Shown here one piece after another: positions 13,416 through 22,429 of a DNA stretch of 30,396 bases. The notes below the pieces were generated by a model. The model did not search any database and was not told where the DNA came from. It was given only the letters and a program-made list of their open reading frames with translations. Made by a program: the position numbers and the translations under genes. Each line of letters opens with the position of its first letter. Within the stretch, counting starts at the first letter, position 1. Source of the stretch: UBA1738 sp045538755. GTDB taxonomy: Bacteria > Bacillota > Clostridia > UBA1381. The stretch is taken from NCBI GenBank assembly GCA_045538755.1, contig JAZQEC010000001.1, forward strand, positions 1-30,396, given 5' to 3'.

Positions 13416-15469
13416 ACTATCCTCTTAAATTCCTTTTCAAGCTCTTTTTTGGTCATTGTTACAATAATCGGCCGTCCGTGTGGACAGGTGTTGATGTTGT
13501 CAAGGTCCAAAACGGCTTTTAACAAGGTCTCAAGCTGTTTTAAATCAAAGCTATGGTTTGCCTTGACCGCCGCCTTGCACGCAATAGTATAAAGTGCACG
13601 CTCTGTTTTTTGTGACATGATTTCATTGCGGTTGTCTCCAAAGCGGTCAATCAGTTCTATTATAAGTGATTTTAGGTCGTCTTCATCAAGAGCCTCGGGA
13701 GTCGCACGGACAAGTATTGTCGTGTCGCCAAATTCCTCTATTTCAAAGCCCATATCAAAAAACCGTTCTGCATTTTCTCTAAAAATAGCATATTCTGTTG
13801 CGGACAAGTCCACTGCAAGTGGAATTAAAAGCATTTGTGAGGTAACATTTTTGCTTGCAAGCTCTTTTTTTAGTTCCTCGTATTTTAACCGCTCGTGTGC
13901 CGCGTGCTGGTCGGCGATTATCATAGTATCACCTGCTTCGGCAAGGATATATGTGCCAAATACCTGCCCGATAACACGCACGCTGTCTTTGTCAAAACCC
14001 CAGATGTCTCGAAATGCAGATATATCGCCTTCAACGTCGTGAGAAATTAAAGGCTGCTCTGTAATTTTTGGGCAATTATCAGCATTTGCCGGCGATATTT
14101 TTGCAGCATCGTGTATGGCCTGTGCTTTTGAAAAGCTTTCCGGCAAAGATGCTTCTTTTTTTATTTCCTCTGCGTCCTGTACTGATTTTATTTGCCCTTG
14201 TACGTCCATTTTTACTCTGGCTGCAGTTTCTGCAACCCGCTGCTTAAGCGATGAATCGCCGCCTAAAAGCTCGCCCTGCTTTTTGGTAAAATATTCATTG
14301 CTGGTGTCAAGTGCATAGCTTGTGTTTTTAGGAGTTTCTGCCTTTTTCGCCTCGCTTGTTGAAGCGGGATTCCAACTTGATGAAAAAGGCAAATCAAGTG
14401 ATGCTTGAGAATTGGTGCTTGCTGTATCACGCACAAATGCAGGTTTTACAGGCTTCTTAGCTTCAATCTGCGGGATATTCGGAATGGTGTAGAGCGCATT
14501 TTCCACAGCGTGAAAAACCGCACGAAAAACATCGCTTTCTTGTGAAAACTTCACTTCAAGCTTGGTTGGATGCACGTTAATATCAATAAATTTCGGATTG
14601 ATTTCAATGTTCAAAACAGCCATCGGGTGCTTGCCTATCATAATTTGATTTTTATACGCATCCTCGCAGGCCTTAGTGATAAGAGGGCTTTTAATATAGC
14701 GACCATTTACGAAGAAACTCTGGAAGCCTCTGTTCGGACGTGCCGTATCGCCTTTTCCTATCATTCCCTTAACTTTAATAAATTCTGTCTCATAATCTAC
14801 GTCGATAACAGATTTTGCATAATTTTTGCCATAAACAGCATAAATGCAGTTTGCAAGAATGTTGTCGCCGGCGGTGAAATACTTATCCTTGCCGTCAACT
14901 GTGTAGCGGAAGGAAATTTCCGGATGGGACAGAATAAACCGCTCTATAATGTCGGTTATTGCCGCCGCCTCTGTTGCGTCCCGTTTTAGAAAATTCATTC
15001 GTGCGGGCGTGTTATAAAAAAGATTGCGGATTATAAATGTTGTTCCATCGGGTGTTCCGGCATCTCCTGCGGCTGTGATTTCTCCGCCTGTACAGACAAC
15101 GTGGGTACCGGCCTCGTCTTCTTTACGCTTTGTATACATTTCAGCCTGCGAAACAGCTCCAATACTCGATAGCGCTTCGCCTCTAAAGCCGAGAGTATAA
15201 ATAGCATCAAGGTCGGATGCTGACCTAATTTTACTTGTTGCATGGCGAAGAAAGGCAAGCTCTGCATCCTCACGAGTCATACCCTTGCCGTTGTCGGTAA
15301 CACGCATATACATTATGCCGCCCTTGCGGATTTCAACATTGATTACGGTGGCTTCGGCATCAATGGCATTTTCCACAAGCTCTTTTATGACCGACGCAGG
15401 CCTTTCAACAACCTCGCCTGCTGCAATTTTGTCTGATATTTCTGTCGGAAGTACATTAATAATTCCCAT
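13412..15469 (-). CDS. mutL: DNA mismatch repair protein MutL (endonuclease type)
   Basis: The 685-residue protein has an N-terminal GHKL ATPase: KELVENAIDAEAT, DNGKGMTREDAELAFLRHAT, LGFRGEALSSIGAVS. A poorly conserved Ser/Lys-rich linker (~350-480) follows, then a C-terminal dimerisation/nuclease domain. The metal-binding endonuclease motif DQHAAHERLKYEE is at 520-532 and CPHGRP is near the end, as expected in bacteria without MutH. It couples MutS mismatch recognition to strand nicking. The start is the ATG at 15469 (MGIINVLPTEISDKIAAGEV), with AAGGA inside the end of mutS and only 1 nt after the mutS stop. A longer in-frame extension runs back into mutS and is not coding. The stop overlaps miaA. 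Confidence 0.97.
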   Translation of the reverse strand: MGIINVLPTEISDKIAAGEVVERPASVIKELVENAIDAEATVINVEIRKGGIMYMRVTDNGKGMTREDAELAFLRHATSKIRSASDLDAIYTLGFRGEALSSIGAVSQAEMYTKRKEDEAGTHVVCTGGEITAAGDAGTPDGTTFIIRNLFYNTPARMNFLKRDATEAAAITDIIERFILSHPEISFRYTVDGKDKYFTAGDNILANCIYAVYGKNYAKSVIDVDYETEFIKVKGMIGKGDTARPNRGFQSFFVNGRYIKSPLITKACEDAYKNQIMIGKHPMAVLNIEINPKFIDINVHPTKLEVKFSQESDVFRAVFHAVENALYTIPNIPQIEAKKPVKPAFVRDTASTNSQASLDLPFSSSWNPASTSEAKKAETPKNTSYALDTSNEYFTKKQGELLGGDSSLKQRVAETAARVKMDVQGQIKSVQDAEEIKKEASLPESFSKAQAIHDAAKISPANADNCPKITEQPLISHDVEGDISAFRDIWGFDKDSVRVIGQVFGTYILAEAGDTMIIADQHAAHERLKYEELKKELASKNVTSQMLLIPLAVDLSATEYAIFRENAERFFDMGFEIEEFGDTTILVRATPEALDEDDLKSLIIELIDRFGDNRNEIMSQKTERALYTIACKAAVKANHSFDLKQLETLLKAVLDLDNINTCPHGRPIIVTMTKKELEKEFKRIV

Positions 15470-15470
15470 A

Positions 15471-18050
15471 TCAATCCTTCGCTTTCTTAGTAAGTTCAAA
15501 AAGTTTGTTAAGCGCTTCAATCGGGGTATAGGTCGTAACGTCCATATCCTTAAGCTCGGCAAAAATTTCGCCTGCGATATTATCCTCAAAGCCTATCTGC
15601 ATCGAGGTTTCAGGTTGCTTTTTTGCTTTGTAAGCGCTTTCTATATCGTCGGACTCAATCTTCTTTAAAATTTCTTTCGCACGTCGGATAACCGACTTCG
15701 TTACGCCTGCAAGAGCCGCAACTTCAATACCATAGCTGTCATCAGCTCCGCCTCTGATAATTTTTCGGAGGAAAGTGATGTCATCACCGTGTTTTTTGAC
15801 AGCAATCGAGTAGTTTTTAACACCATTGAGGCTGTCTTCGAGCTGTGTCAGCTCGTGATAATGTGTGGCAAAGAGAGTTTTTGCGCCGATTTTTGACTGC
15901 ATATGCTCAGCAACTGCCCAAGCAATCGAAAGACCGTCAAAAGTTGATGTACCTCTGCCGATTTCGTCTAAAATAACAAGTGACTTAGGCGTTGCGTTTT
16001 CTAAAATATTTGCAACCTCGACCATTTCAAGCATAAATGTACTCTGCCCCTGTGCGATGTCGTCTGAAGCACCAACTCTTGTGAAAATCCTGTCTACAAC
16101 GCCGATTTTTGCATAGCTGGCAGGAACAAAACTTCCCACCTGCGCCATAAGAGTTATGAGCGCAACCTGACGCATATATGTCGATTTACCAGCCATATTC
16201 GGGCCGGTTATAATGAGTTCTTGGTTTTCGTTCGTGTCCAATGTAGTGTCATTTGGAACAAAAATGCTTGATTTTAGGGTTTTTTCAACAACAGGGTGTC
16301 TGCCGTCTTTTATGATAAGCTCTCCGCCTTCGGTAACTTCCGGCATAACATATCCCGACTTGAAGGCAACCTGCGCAAATGAGCATAAAACGTCTGTTTC
16401 GGAAATGATTTCGCAGACCTTTTTAAGCCTGTCAATTTCGTCTGCTACTTTTTGGCTGATTTCGGCAAAAAGCTGTGTTTCAAGTGCCAAAAACCGCTCG
16501 GAAGCACTCAGCACCCGATTTTCCATTTCCTTTAGCTGAGGCGTGATATATCTTTCGGCATTGACAAGAGTTTGTTTTCTTATGTAGTGGTCGGGAACCA
16601 TATCAATATTTGATTTGGTGACCTCAATATAATAGCCGAACACCTTGTTATAGCTAATTTTAAGGGTTTTAATACCCGTTTTTTCTTTTTCTTCAGCTTC
16701 TGCTGACAAAATCCATTCACGTCCGTCGGTAGCAAGCTTGCGAAGCTCGTCAAGCTCCTCGTTAAAACCGCCTTTTATTACGCCGCCGTCCTTTAAGGAA
16801 ACTGGTGCATCGTCGCTGATGCTGCTGTCCAAAAGAGCCGCGATATCTTCCATAAGGTCAAAATTCCTGTTCATATCGGACAAAATCGGAGATGTTGTTT
16901 TCGAAAGCAGATAGTTAAGCTCGGGCAGCTTCAAAATCGAATTTTTGAGCGCAACCATATCTCGTGGCGATGCAGTTTTTAATGAAATTCGGCTGACAAT
17001 TCGGGAAATGTCGTAAATTCCTGATAAAAGTGCACAGAAATCGTCGCAAAGCATTATGTTTTTTGCAAGCTCAGCAACTGAATAAAGCCGCTTGTTTATG
17101 TCTATTGAGTTTATGAGCGGTTTTTCAAGCCATTGCTTTAATTTTCGCGCACCCATAGATGTTTTTGTGCGGTCAAGTACCCACAAAAGCGAACCCCGCT
17201 TTGCTTTGTCACGCATTGTTTCGGTGATTTCGAGGTTTCTGCGTGTTGCGATATCGATATCCATAAACTCTGACGCACTGTAAACTGTAAGTGTATTTAT
17301 ATAGCTTACATGGCTTTTTTGCGTGTGCTCAAGGTAACTAATCATTGCATGGACAGCGTTTTTCATAACAGCCGATGTAAGACCTAGTGCCTCTGGTGAA
17401 GATTGTTTGAACTGGCGGGCTGTTTTTTCGTCGTCCGAAGCAAAGTATTCATCGTCAAAAGCTGTTATATCGGCAGAAATTCTGCCAGTGATTTCTTTTT
17501 CAAATGCCATTTTGGCGGAGTTGTTCATAATAATTTCGCTTGGTGAATACCTTGCGATTTCATTTATGACGCTATCGCCGCTTTTGATGCAGGTCACAAA
17601 CACTTCGCCTGTCGAAATATCACAAAAAGCAAGACCGCATTCGTCTTGTTTGTAAAGTATTGCAAGATAGTTGTTTTTCTTTTCATCAAGCATATTCTCG
17701 TCAGTTAAGGTTCCGGGAGTGACAACCCGAATAACGCCTCTGTCAACAAGACCTTTTGCTTCCTTTGCATCTTCAAGCTGCTCGCAAACAGCAACCTTAT
17801 AGCCTTTTGCAACAAGCCTTTGAATATATATACTTGCGCTGTGGAACGGAACGCCGCACATAGGTGCGCGCTCTAAAAGACCGCAGTTTTTGCCGGTAAG
17901 TGTAAGCTCAAGCTCACGAGATGCTGTGAGAGCATCATCAAAAAACATTTCGTAAAAGTCGCCGAGTCGGTAAAACAAAATACAATCAGGATATTCTTCC
18001 TTTGTCTGTAAATACCTACTCATCATAGGCGACAGCTTTTCCTCTGCCAT
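15471..18050 (-). CDS. mutS: DNA mismatch repair protein MutS
   Basis: The 859-residue mismatch sensor has the N-terminal mismatch-binding motif GDFYEMF with Phe32/Glu34, lever and clamp domains in the middle, and a C-terminal ABC-type ATPase with Walker A GPNMAGKST at 616-624, DEIGRGTSTFDG and FATHYHEL. It ends in a helix-turn-helix and a Lys-rich tail. The length is normal for the MutS1 type. The ATG at 18050 has GGAG 7 nt upstream. The mutL start follows 1 nt after the TGA, so the two are made together. An imperfect hairpin lies between it and the upstream YmcA/YlbF gene. Confidence 0.98.
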   Translation of the reverse strand: MAEEKLSPMMSRYLQTKEEYPDCILFYRLGDFYEMFFDDALTASRELELTLTGKNCGLLERAPMCGVPFHSASIYIQRLVAKGYKVAVCEQLEDAKEAKGLVDRGVIRVVTPGTLTDENMLDEKKNNYLAILYKQDECGLAFCDISTGEVFVTCIKSGDSVINEIARYSPSEIIMNNSAKMAFEKEITGRISADITAFDDEYFASDDEKTARQFKQSSPEALGLTSAVMKNAVHAMISYLEHTQKSHVSYINTLTVYSASEFMDIDIATRRNLEITETMRDKAKRGSLLWVLDRTKTSMGARKLKQWLEKPLINSIDINKRLYSVAELAKNIMLCDDFCALLSGIYDISRIVSRISLKTASPRDMVALKNSILKLPELNYLLSKTTSPILSDMNRNFDLMEDIAALLDSSISDDAPVSLKDGGVIKGGFNEELDELRKLATDGREWILSAEAEEKEKTGIKTLKISYNKVFGYYIEVTKSNIDMVPDHYIRKQTLVNAERYITPQLKEMENRVLSASERFLALETQLFAEISQKVADEIDRLKKVCEIISETDVLCSFAQVAFKSGYVMPEVTEGGELIIKDGRHPVVEKTLKSSIFVPNDTTLDTNENQELIITGPNMAGKSTYMRQVALITLMAQVGSFVPASYAKIGVVDRIFTRVGASDDIAQGQSTFMLEMVEVANILENATPKSLVILDEIGRGTSTFDGLSIAWAVAEHMQSKIGAKTLFATHYHELTQLEDSLNGVKNYSIAVKKHGDDITFLRKIIRGGADDSYGIEVAALAGVTKSVIRRAKEILKKIESDDIESAYKAKKQPETSMQIGFEDNIAGEIFAELKDMDVTTYTPIEALNKLFELTKKAKD

Positions 18051-18083
18051 ATAAAATCTCCTATTCTTGTATTATTGGCCGTC

Positions 18084-18122
18084 TAAAAACACACAAACCG
18101 CCTGATTTTTATATCAAGCGGT
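18084..18122 (-). terminator. Weak terminator/attenuator-like hairpin upstream of mutS
   Basis: On the minus strand ACCGCTTGAT pairs with ATCAGGCGGT (+ strand 18113-18122 and 18097-18106; one G-U) around a 6-nt loop. The T-run GTTTTTA comes ~7 nt after the stem, so termination should be partial. It could lower mutSL-miaA output relative to miaB. Confidence 0.45.
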
Positions 18123-18138
18123 CGTCTGTAAATTTTTA

Positions 18139-18516
18139 TTAGTGGCAACCGCCGCAGGAAGAGCAGTCGTGTGTGCAGCCGCCCTGCTCACCCATAATAT
18201 AAAGGTTAATTACGCTGTTTACTCCGTTAACCATTTTGTCAAATGCCTTTTTTGCTTCAACGTAGTTTTTGATAACCTCTGACTTTTCAACCATTTCGTT
18301 AAATGCATCGTTATTCTTCTTTATAGCATCTTCCTGTGAAAGCTTGCCTTCTTGCATATCACGGGCAAGGTTCATTCTTTTTAGGTTAAATTCTTCAACC
18401 AGCATCTTTGCGTCATCATCATTTGCCTGCGCTTCTTCAGCCTCTTTTAATGCCTTCATCTGTTCGCTGTCCTTAATCATTTCTCCAAGTTCATGTGCTT
18501 TTTCTAAAAGTGTCAT
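18139..18516 (-). CDS. YmcA/YlbF-family protein with Cys-rich tail
   Basis: The 125-residue helical protein of the Com_YlbF family has long charged helices from ~3 to 108 and then a tail with Cys at 114, 118, 121 and 124, ending CGGCH (C-x3-C-x2-C-x2-CH). In Bacillus subtilis, YmcA, YlbF and YaaT form a complex that carries Fe-S clusters and works with RNase Y in mRNA processing. The Cys tail here is a likely metal or Fe-S ligand set (inference). The position just after miaB matches the B. subtilis ymcB-ymcA order, which supports a YmcA-like role. AAAGGAAG precedes the ATG. The gap to miaB is 19 bp, so they share a transcript. Confidence 0.85.
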   Translation of the reverse strand: MTLLEKAHELGEMIKDSEQMKALKEAEEAQANDDDAKMLVEEFNLKRMNLARDMQEGKLSQEDAIKKNNDAFNEMVEKSEVIKNYVEAKKAFDKMVNGVNSVINLYIMGEQGGCTHDCSSCGGCH

Positions 18517-18535
18517 TTTTATTTACTTCCTTTCG

Positions 18536-19951
18536 TTATATAAGTTCGCCGTTTAAGCTCCATGTATGAGCTTCGGTGATTTTAACATTAACATATTTTC
18601 CTTTTAGCGATTTATCGCCCTTAAAGTTTACAATTTTTGCTGTATCGGTTCTGCCCGAAAGCATTTCGTCATTGTTTTTGCTGACTCCGTCAACTAAAAC
18701 CTCACAAATTCTGCCGAGGTATGCGTCATTTTTGCGTTTTGAAATCTCGTTTTGGACTTCGAGCAGAGTGTTGAAATTTTTATGAATTTCGTCATCTGTC
18801 AGGACAAAGTCAAGCTTTGCCGCAGGCGTGCCTTCACGGCGAGAGTAGATGAATGAGAAAACACTGTCAAACTCAACTTTTCGAAGCACATCAAGCGTGT
18901 CTAAAAAGTCTTCGTTTGTCTCGGTCGGAAAGCCGACAATGATGTCGGTTGAAATCGAGATATTAGGTATTCGAGCTTTCACCTTTTCTATCTTTTCGAG
19001 ATATTCTTCCTTTGTATATTTGCGGTTCATCTCTAAAAGGACACGATTATTTCCTGCCTGAAACGGCAAATGAAGCTGCGGACAAACCTTTTCGCATTCT
19101 ACCATCGTGTCAATGAGCTTGTCGGAAAAATCCTTAGGGTGAGAGGTCATAAAACGAATGCGCCTGACACCGTCAATTTCGTTTACCATTCTTAAAAGGT
19201 CGGAAAAGTCAATATCCTCTTCTAAATCCTTGCCGTAGGAGTTTACGTTCTGCCCTAAAAGACAAATTTCGGTAACACCCTTTTTGACGAGAGAATCAAT
19301 CTCGCCGAGGACCTTTTCGGGAGTTCTGCTTCTTTCACGTCCTCTGACATAAGGCACGATGCAGTATGAACAGAAGTTGTTACAACCGTACATAATGCTC
19401 ACCCAAGCCTTGTCGGAGGAATCACGGAGTATCGGCATATCCTCGAAAATTCTGCCCTCCGAGTTTTCGATGTCAACTACGGATTGCTTTTCGGTAAGAG
19501 CGGAATATAAAAGCTCGGGCAACTTATAGAGTGCGTGCGTTCCGAAAATCAAGTCCACGTGATTGTGAATTTTCTTGATTTTTTTCACAATATGCTCCTG
19601 CTGCACCATACAGCCGCAAAGCCCGATTACAAGGTCGGGGCGGCTTTCTTTTATGTGTTTTAATATGCCAAGCCTGCCGTAGACTCTGTCTTCCGCATTT
19701 TCACGCACGGCACAGGTGTTATATATAACCAAGTCTGCGTCCTCTGCTGTGTCGCAGAAGTCATAGCCAGCCTCAAAAAGCATACCACGAATTCGCTCTG
19801 TGTCATTCTCGTTTTGCTGACAACCGTAGGTTTCGGTGTTCGCAAGCGGCTTTCTGCCGTTTTTTGCATAAAAATCATCATTTATTTCCTTTATTTTACA
19901 AAGGAAGGCTTGTTGCCGCTGTATCTCGGCGCCTTCTACATAATTTGCCAT
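18536..19951 (-). CDS. miaB: tRNA-2-methylthio-N6-dimethylallyladenosine synthase
   Basis: The 471-residue radical-SAM methylthiotransferase adds a methylthio group to i6A37, giving ms2i6A (EC 2.8.4.3). An N-terminal UPF0004 domain has cluster-binding Cys44 (ETYGCQQNE), Cys80 (YNTCAVRE) and Cys114 (GLCGCM). The radical-SAM motif is C190-x3-C194-x2-C197 (YGCNNFCSYC), followed by PYVRGRERSR. A C-terminal TRAM domain (~405-470) should bind tRNA. The start is the ATG at 19951 with GGAGG close upstream. A longer frame to 20269 would overlap the divergent phosphoesterase gene and its promoters and is not coding. It is the first gene of the miaB-ymcA/ylbF-mutS-mutL-miaA transcription unit. Confidence 0.97.
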   Translation of the reverse strand: MANYVEGAEIQRQQAFLCKIKEINDDFYAKNGRKPLANTETYGCQQNENDTERIRGMLFEAGYDFCDTAEDADLVIYNTCAVRENAEDRVYGRLGILKHIKESRPDLVIGLCGCMVQQEHIVKKIKKIHNHVDLIFGTHALYKLPELLYSALTEKQSVVDIENSEGRIFEDMPILRDSSDKAWVSIMYGCNNFCSYCIVPYVRGRERSRTPEKVLGEIDSLVKKGVTEICLLGQNVNSYGKDLEEDIDFSDLLRMVNEIDGVRRIRFMTSHPKDFSDKLIDTMVECEKVCPQLHLPFQAGNNRVLLEMNRKYTKEEYLEKIEKVKARIPNISISTDIIVGFPTETNEDFLDTLDVLRKVEFDSVFSFIYSRREGTPAAKLDFVLTDDEIHKNFNTLLEVQNEISKRKNDAYLGRICEVLVDGVSKNNDEMLSGRTDTAKIVNFKGDKSLKGKYVNVKITEAHTWSLNGELI

Positions 19952-19979
19952 ATTGCCTCCACAATTTATAATATCTTTT

Positions 19980-20008
19980 ATTTTAACATATTTCGAAAAA
20001 AAATACAA
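19980..20008 (-). promoter_or_regulatory. Promoter of the miaB operon
   Basis: On the minus strand: TTGTAT (20008-20003), 17-bp T-rich spacer, TAAAAT (19985-19980). The start is near 19973, ~21 nt before the miaB ATG. It lies next to the divergent phosphoesterase promoter, and the two do not overlap. Confidence 0.65.
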
Positions 20009-20015
20009 TATATAT

Positions 20016-20044
20016 TTGCCTTTTCCGCAAAAAAATGATAGAAT
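20016..20044 (+). promoter_or_regulatory. Promoter of the metallophosphoesterase gene
   Basis: TTGCCT (20016-20021), 17 bp, TAGAAT (20039-20044). The start is near 20051, followed by AGGAGG at 20065-20070. Confidence 0.6.
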
Positions 20045-20078
20045 AATAGGGAGATAATTTTGGTAGGAGGATGCGACT

Positions 20079-20879
20079 TTGAACAGACCGAGATTCCCGG
20101 CAGGCATTGCCGAAAAAATTGAATACGAGGTAGTGTCGCCGAAAATCCCAAAGGGGTTTGAAGGATTTAAGATTGCGCATATTTCAGATACGCATTCGCA
20201 GCCTGCCGGCGGGGTTTTGGAAATAATTTCCGCAGAAAAGCCCGATATAACAGTCATAACCGGTGACATTCTTCACGATGACAAAAAACCTGCGCCTAAA
20301 GTCGAGGCTTTGATGAAGGAGCTTTTAAAAATTTCGCCTGTGTATTTTATTACAGGCAACCATGACGTATGGCGCGAGGATAAGGACGAAATATTCGAAG
20401 TTTTTACAAAAATGGGTGCAAGGCTTTTAGAAAATGAAATGACTTTAATTGGAAAGGGTGATGACGAAATAGCGCTTTTCGGTGTCGATGATCCTGTTTC
20501 GCGCAAGCCGGCAGAGGTTAGAGACATTTTGAAACAAAACCTTTCCTGCCTCGCCGGGTATGAAGGATATAAGATATTGCTTTTTCACAGAGCTAATTTG
20601 TTCGATGATATAAAAGGGCTGGGATATGATCTTATTTTATCAGGACATATGCATGGCGGTCAAATGCGTATTGGAAAGCTTGGCGGGCTTTTAGCGCCAT
20701 CGTCGGCACTTTTCTCGGGGAAAAGAATGATTTTCCCTAAATATTGCTTTGGCAAGGTGACATGGGGTCAGACGACAATGCTTATAAACAGAGGCATCAG
20801 CAATACTCTTCCGCTTCCGAGATGGGGAAATAAGCCGGAGGTTGGAATTGTGACTTTAAAAAGAACTTGTAAAAAGTAA
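20079..20879 (+). CDS. Calcineurin-like metallophosphoesterase (YkuE/YaeI-like)
   Basis: The 266-residue protein carries all metal-binding motifs of the family: HISDTHSQ (D-x-H), VITGDILHDD (GDxxxD), ITGNHDVW (GNHD), LLFHRANLFD and LSGHMHGGQMRIG (GHxHGGQ). Members hydrolyse phosphodiester or pyrophosphate substrates, and the YkuE/YaeI branch acts on envelope lipids. The substrate cannot be told here. I see no signal peptide or membrane helix at the N terminus, unlike many YkuE proteins. The start is TTG at 20079, 8 nt after AGGAGG. An out-of-frame ATG lies closer to that site. The promoter of the next gene begins inside its last codons. Confidence 0.88.
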   Translation: MNRPRFPAGIAEKIEYEVVSPKIPKGFEGFKIAHISDTHSQPAGGVLEIISAEKPDITVITGDILHDDKKPAPKVEALMKELLKISPVYFITGNHDVWREDKDEIFEVFTKMGARLLENEMTLIGKGDDEIALFGVDDPVSRKPAEVRDILKQNLSCLAGYEGYKILLFHRANLFDDIKGLGYDLILSGHMHGGQMRIGKLGGLLAPSSALFSGKRMIFPKYCFGKVTWGQTTMLINRGISNTLPLPRWGNKPEVGIVTLKRTCKK

Positions 20880-20895
20880 AAATATATGGTATTAT
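20867..20895 (+). promoter_or_regulatory. Promoter of the NSS transporter gene (extended -10)
   Basis: TTGTAA (20867-20872), 17 bp, TATTAT (20890-20895), preceded by TGG, an extended -10. The -35 lies inside the last codons of the phosphoesterase gene. Confidence 0.65.
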
Positions 20896-20927
20896 GTAAT
20901 CATAAAAAATGTTACGGAGGAATTTTT

Positions 20928-22307
20928 ATGGAAAGAGAAAAATTTGGCTCACGTCTGGGATTTATTTTGATTTCTGCAGGCTGTGCGATAGGGCTTGGTA
21001 ACGTTTACCGATTCCCAATTATTACAGGAAGTTATGGTGGAGCAATCTTTGTTTTAATTTACATTGCGTTTCTTATTTTGCTGGGACTTCCGGCAATGAC
21101 AGCGGAACTTGCTGTTGGAAGAGCAAGTCAGAGAAGTATTGCGTCTTCCTTTGACGTTTTGGAAAAGCCGGGACAAAAGTGGCACTTTATGAAATATGTG
21201 GGCATCGCAGGAAACTACCTCCTTATGATGTTCTACACCGTTATCTCAAGCTGGATGATAATTTATTTCTTCAAGTATTTGAGCGGCTCGATAATGTCTC
21301 TTCAGGGAGAACAGCTCGGCGACCTGTTTGGAGCAACTGTTACGGACTTTTGGAAGATTTTCGCATCAACAGCCGTAGTTATTCTGATATGCTTTGGAAT
21401 ATGCTCGCTTGGTCTTCAAAAGGGTGTTGAAAAGATTACAAAAGTAATGATGATAGCACTTTTTGCACTTATGATAGTTCTTGCAGGTTACAGCTGTACT
21501 TTGGATAATGCAGCAGAAGGACTCAAGTTCTACCTTATTCCGTCTTTGGAAAATCTTCAAAAATCAGGAATTTGGACTGTTATTTCTGCCGCTATGGGAC
21601 AGGCATTCTTCACACTTTCGATTGGTATGGGCTCTATTGCAATTTTCGGAAGCTATATAGGAAAAGACCGCAGACTCACAGGCGAAGCAGTAACAATCGT
21701 GGGTCTTGATACATTTATCGCACTTATGTCAGGATTAATTATTTTCCCTGCGTGCTTTACCTACAATAACGGTGTTACTGCAGATGCAGGAACAGTCGGC
21801 GCAAGCTTTTTATTTACAACGCTTTCAAGTATATTTAACGCAATGCCTGCCGGAAGAATTATCGGAACACTGTTCTTCTTGTTTATGATTTTTGCGGCAT
21901 TCTCAACTGTAATTGCAGTGTTTGAAAACATTATGTCCTTCTGGCTTGAACTAACAAAGCTAAGCCGAAGAAAGGTTGCGCTTATTAATATTGTGCTGAT
22001 GATTGTGCTCGCGTTGCCGGCGATTTTAGGATTTAACGTGCTTTCGTGGGTATCATGGGGCGGAAAAGGAATTATGGATATTGAAGACTTTATCATAAGC
22101 AACAATATTCTTCCGCTTGGCGCACTTGCGTATGTAATCTTCTGTACCTATAACAAGTTTGGTTGGGGCTGGAGCAACTTTATGAATGAAGCAAATACAG
22201 GTAAGGGTCTTAAATTCCCGAACTGGGTAAGAATTTATGTTAAGTATATTCTTCCGATTATCATTTTAGTTGTCTGGGCACAAAGCTATATAACAATGCT
22301 GTTCTAA
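20928..22307 (+). CDS. Sodium-dependent transporter of the NSS (SNF) family
   Basis: The 459-residue polytopic membrane protein opens with SRLGFILISAGCAIGLGNVYRFP, the TM1 signature of neurotransmitter:sodium symporters, with the unwound-helix Asn/Gly region. I count about 11-12 hydrophobic segments. TM6-8 segments such as AAMGQAFFTLSIGMGSIAIFGSY carry the second Na+/substrate site pattern. Bacterial relatives (LeuT, Tyt1, MhsT) import hydrophobic or aromatic amino acids with Na+. The substrate here is not predictable. The ATG at 20928 has GGAGG 8 nt upstream. An in-frame extension to 20886 has no such site. The gene is a single transcription unit with its own promoter and terminator. Confidence 0.92.
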   Translation: MEREKFGSRLGFILISAGCAIGLGNVYRFPIITGSYGGAIFVLIYIAFLILLGLPAMTAELAVGRASQRSIASSFDVLEKPGQKWHFMKYVGIAGNYLLMMFYTVISSWMIIYFFKYLSGSIMSLQGEQLGDLFGATVTDFWKIFASTAVVILICFGICSLGLQKGVEKITKVMMIALFALMIVLAGYSCTLDNAAEGLKFYLIPSLENLQKSGIWTVISAAMGQAFFTLSIGMGSIAIFGSYIGKDRRLTGEAVTIVGLDTFIALMSGLIIFPACFTYNNGVTADAGTVGASFLFTTLSSIFNAMPAGRIIGTLFFLFMIFAAFSTVIAVFENIMSFWLELTKLSRRKVALINIVLMIVLALPAILGFNVLSWVSWGGKGIMDIEDFIISNNILPLGALAYVIFCTYNKFGWGWSNFMNEANTGKGLKFPNWVRIYVKYILPIIILVVWAQSYITMLF

Positions 22308-22327
22308 TAGGAATATTTAAAGTAATT

Positions 22328-22356
22328 AAAAACTCCGCAATATTGCGGAGTTTTTT
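22328..22356 (+). terminator. Intrinsic terminator of the NSS gene
   Basis: AAAAACTCCGCAA (22328-22340) and TTGCGGAGTTTTT (22343-22355) form a perfect palindromic stem with T's to 22356. Its symmetry means it can also stop minus-strand transcripts coming from the small RNA gene. Confidence 0.93.
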
Positions 22357-22366
22357 GTTTAAAATC

Positions 22367-22398
22367 CAAAACACCCTGCTGTGTGGCAGGGCGTTTTG
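22367..22398 (-). terminator. Hairpin, possible back-up terminator on the minus strand
   Basis: CAAAACACCCTGC (22367-22379) pairs with GCAGGGCGTTTTG (22386-22398). The single A/C mismatch on the plus strand becomes a G-U pair in minus-strand RNA, so the structure is better on that strand. The T-run after it is weak. It lies between the convergent NSS and small RNA terminators. Confidence 0.4.
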
Positions 22399-22429
22399 CG
22401 TGTGGTAACATTCGGAGCTTTTATGTATT

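Noticed and set aside
15470..15589. N-terminal extension of mutL
   Set aside because: It lies in the out-of-frame end of mutS. The standard MutL start MGIINVLPTEISDKIAAGEV begins at 15469 with a ribosome-binding site.
19952..20269. N-terminal extension of miaB
   Set aside because: It would overlap the divergent phosphoesterase gene and both promoters; the ATG at 19951 has GGAGG and gives a standard-length MiaB.
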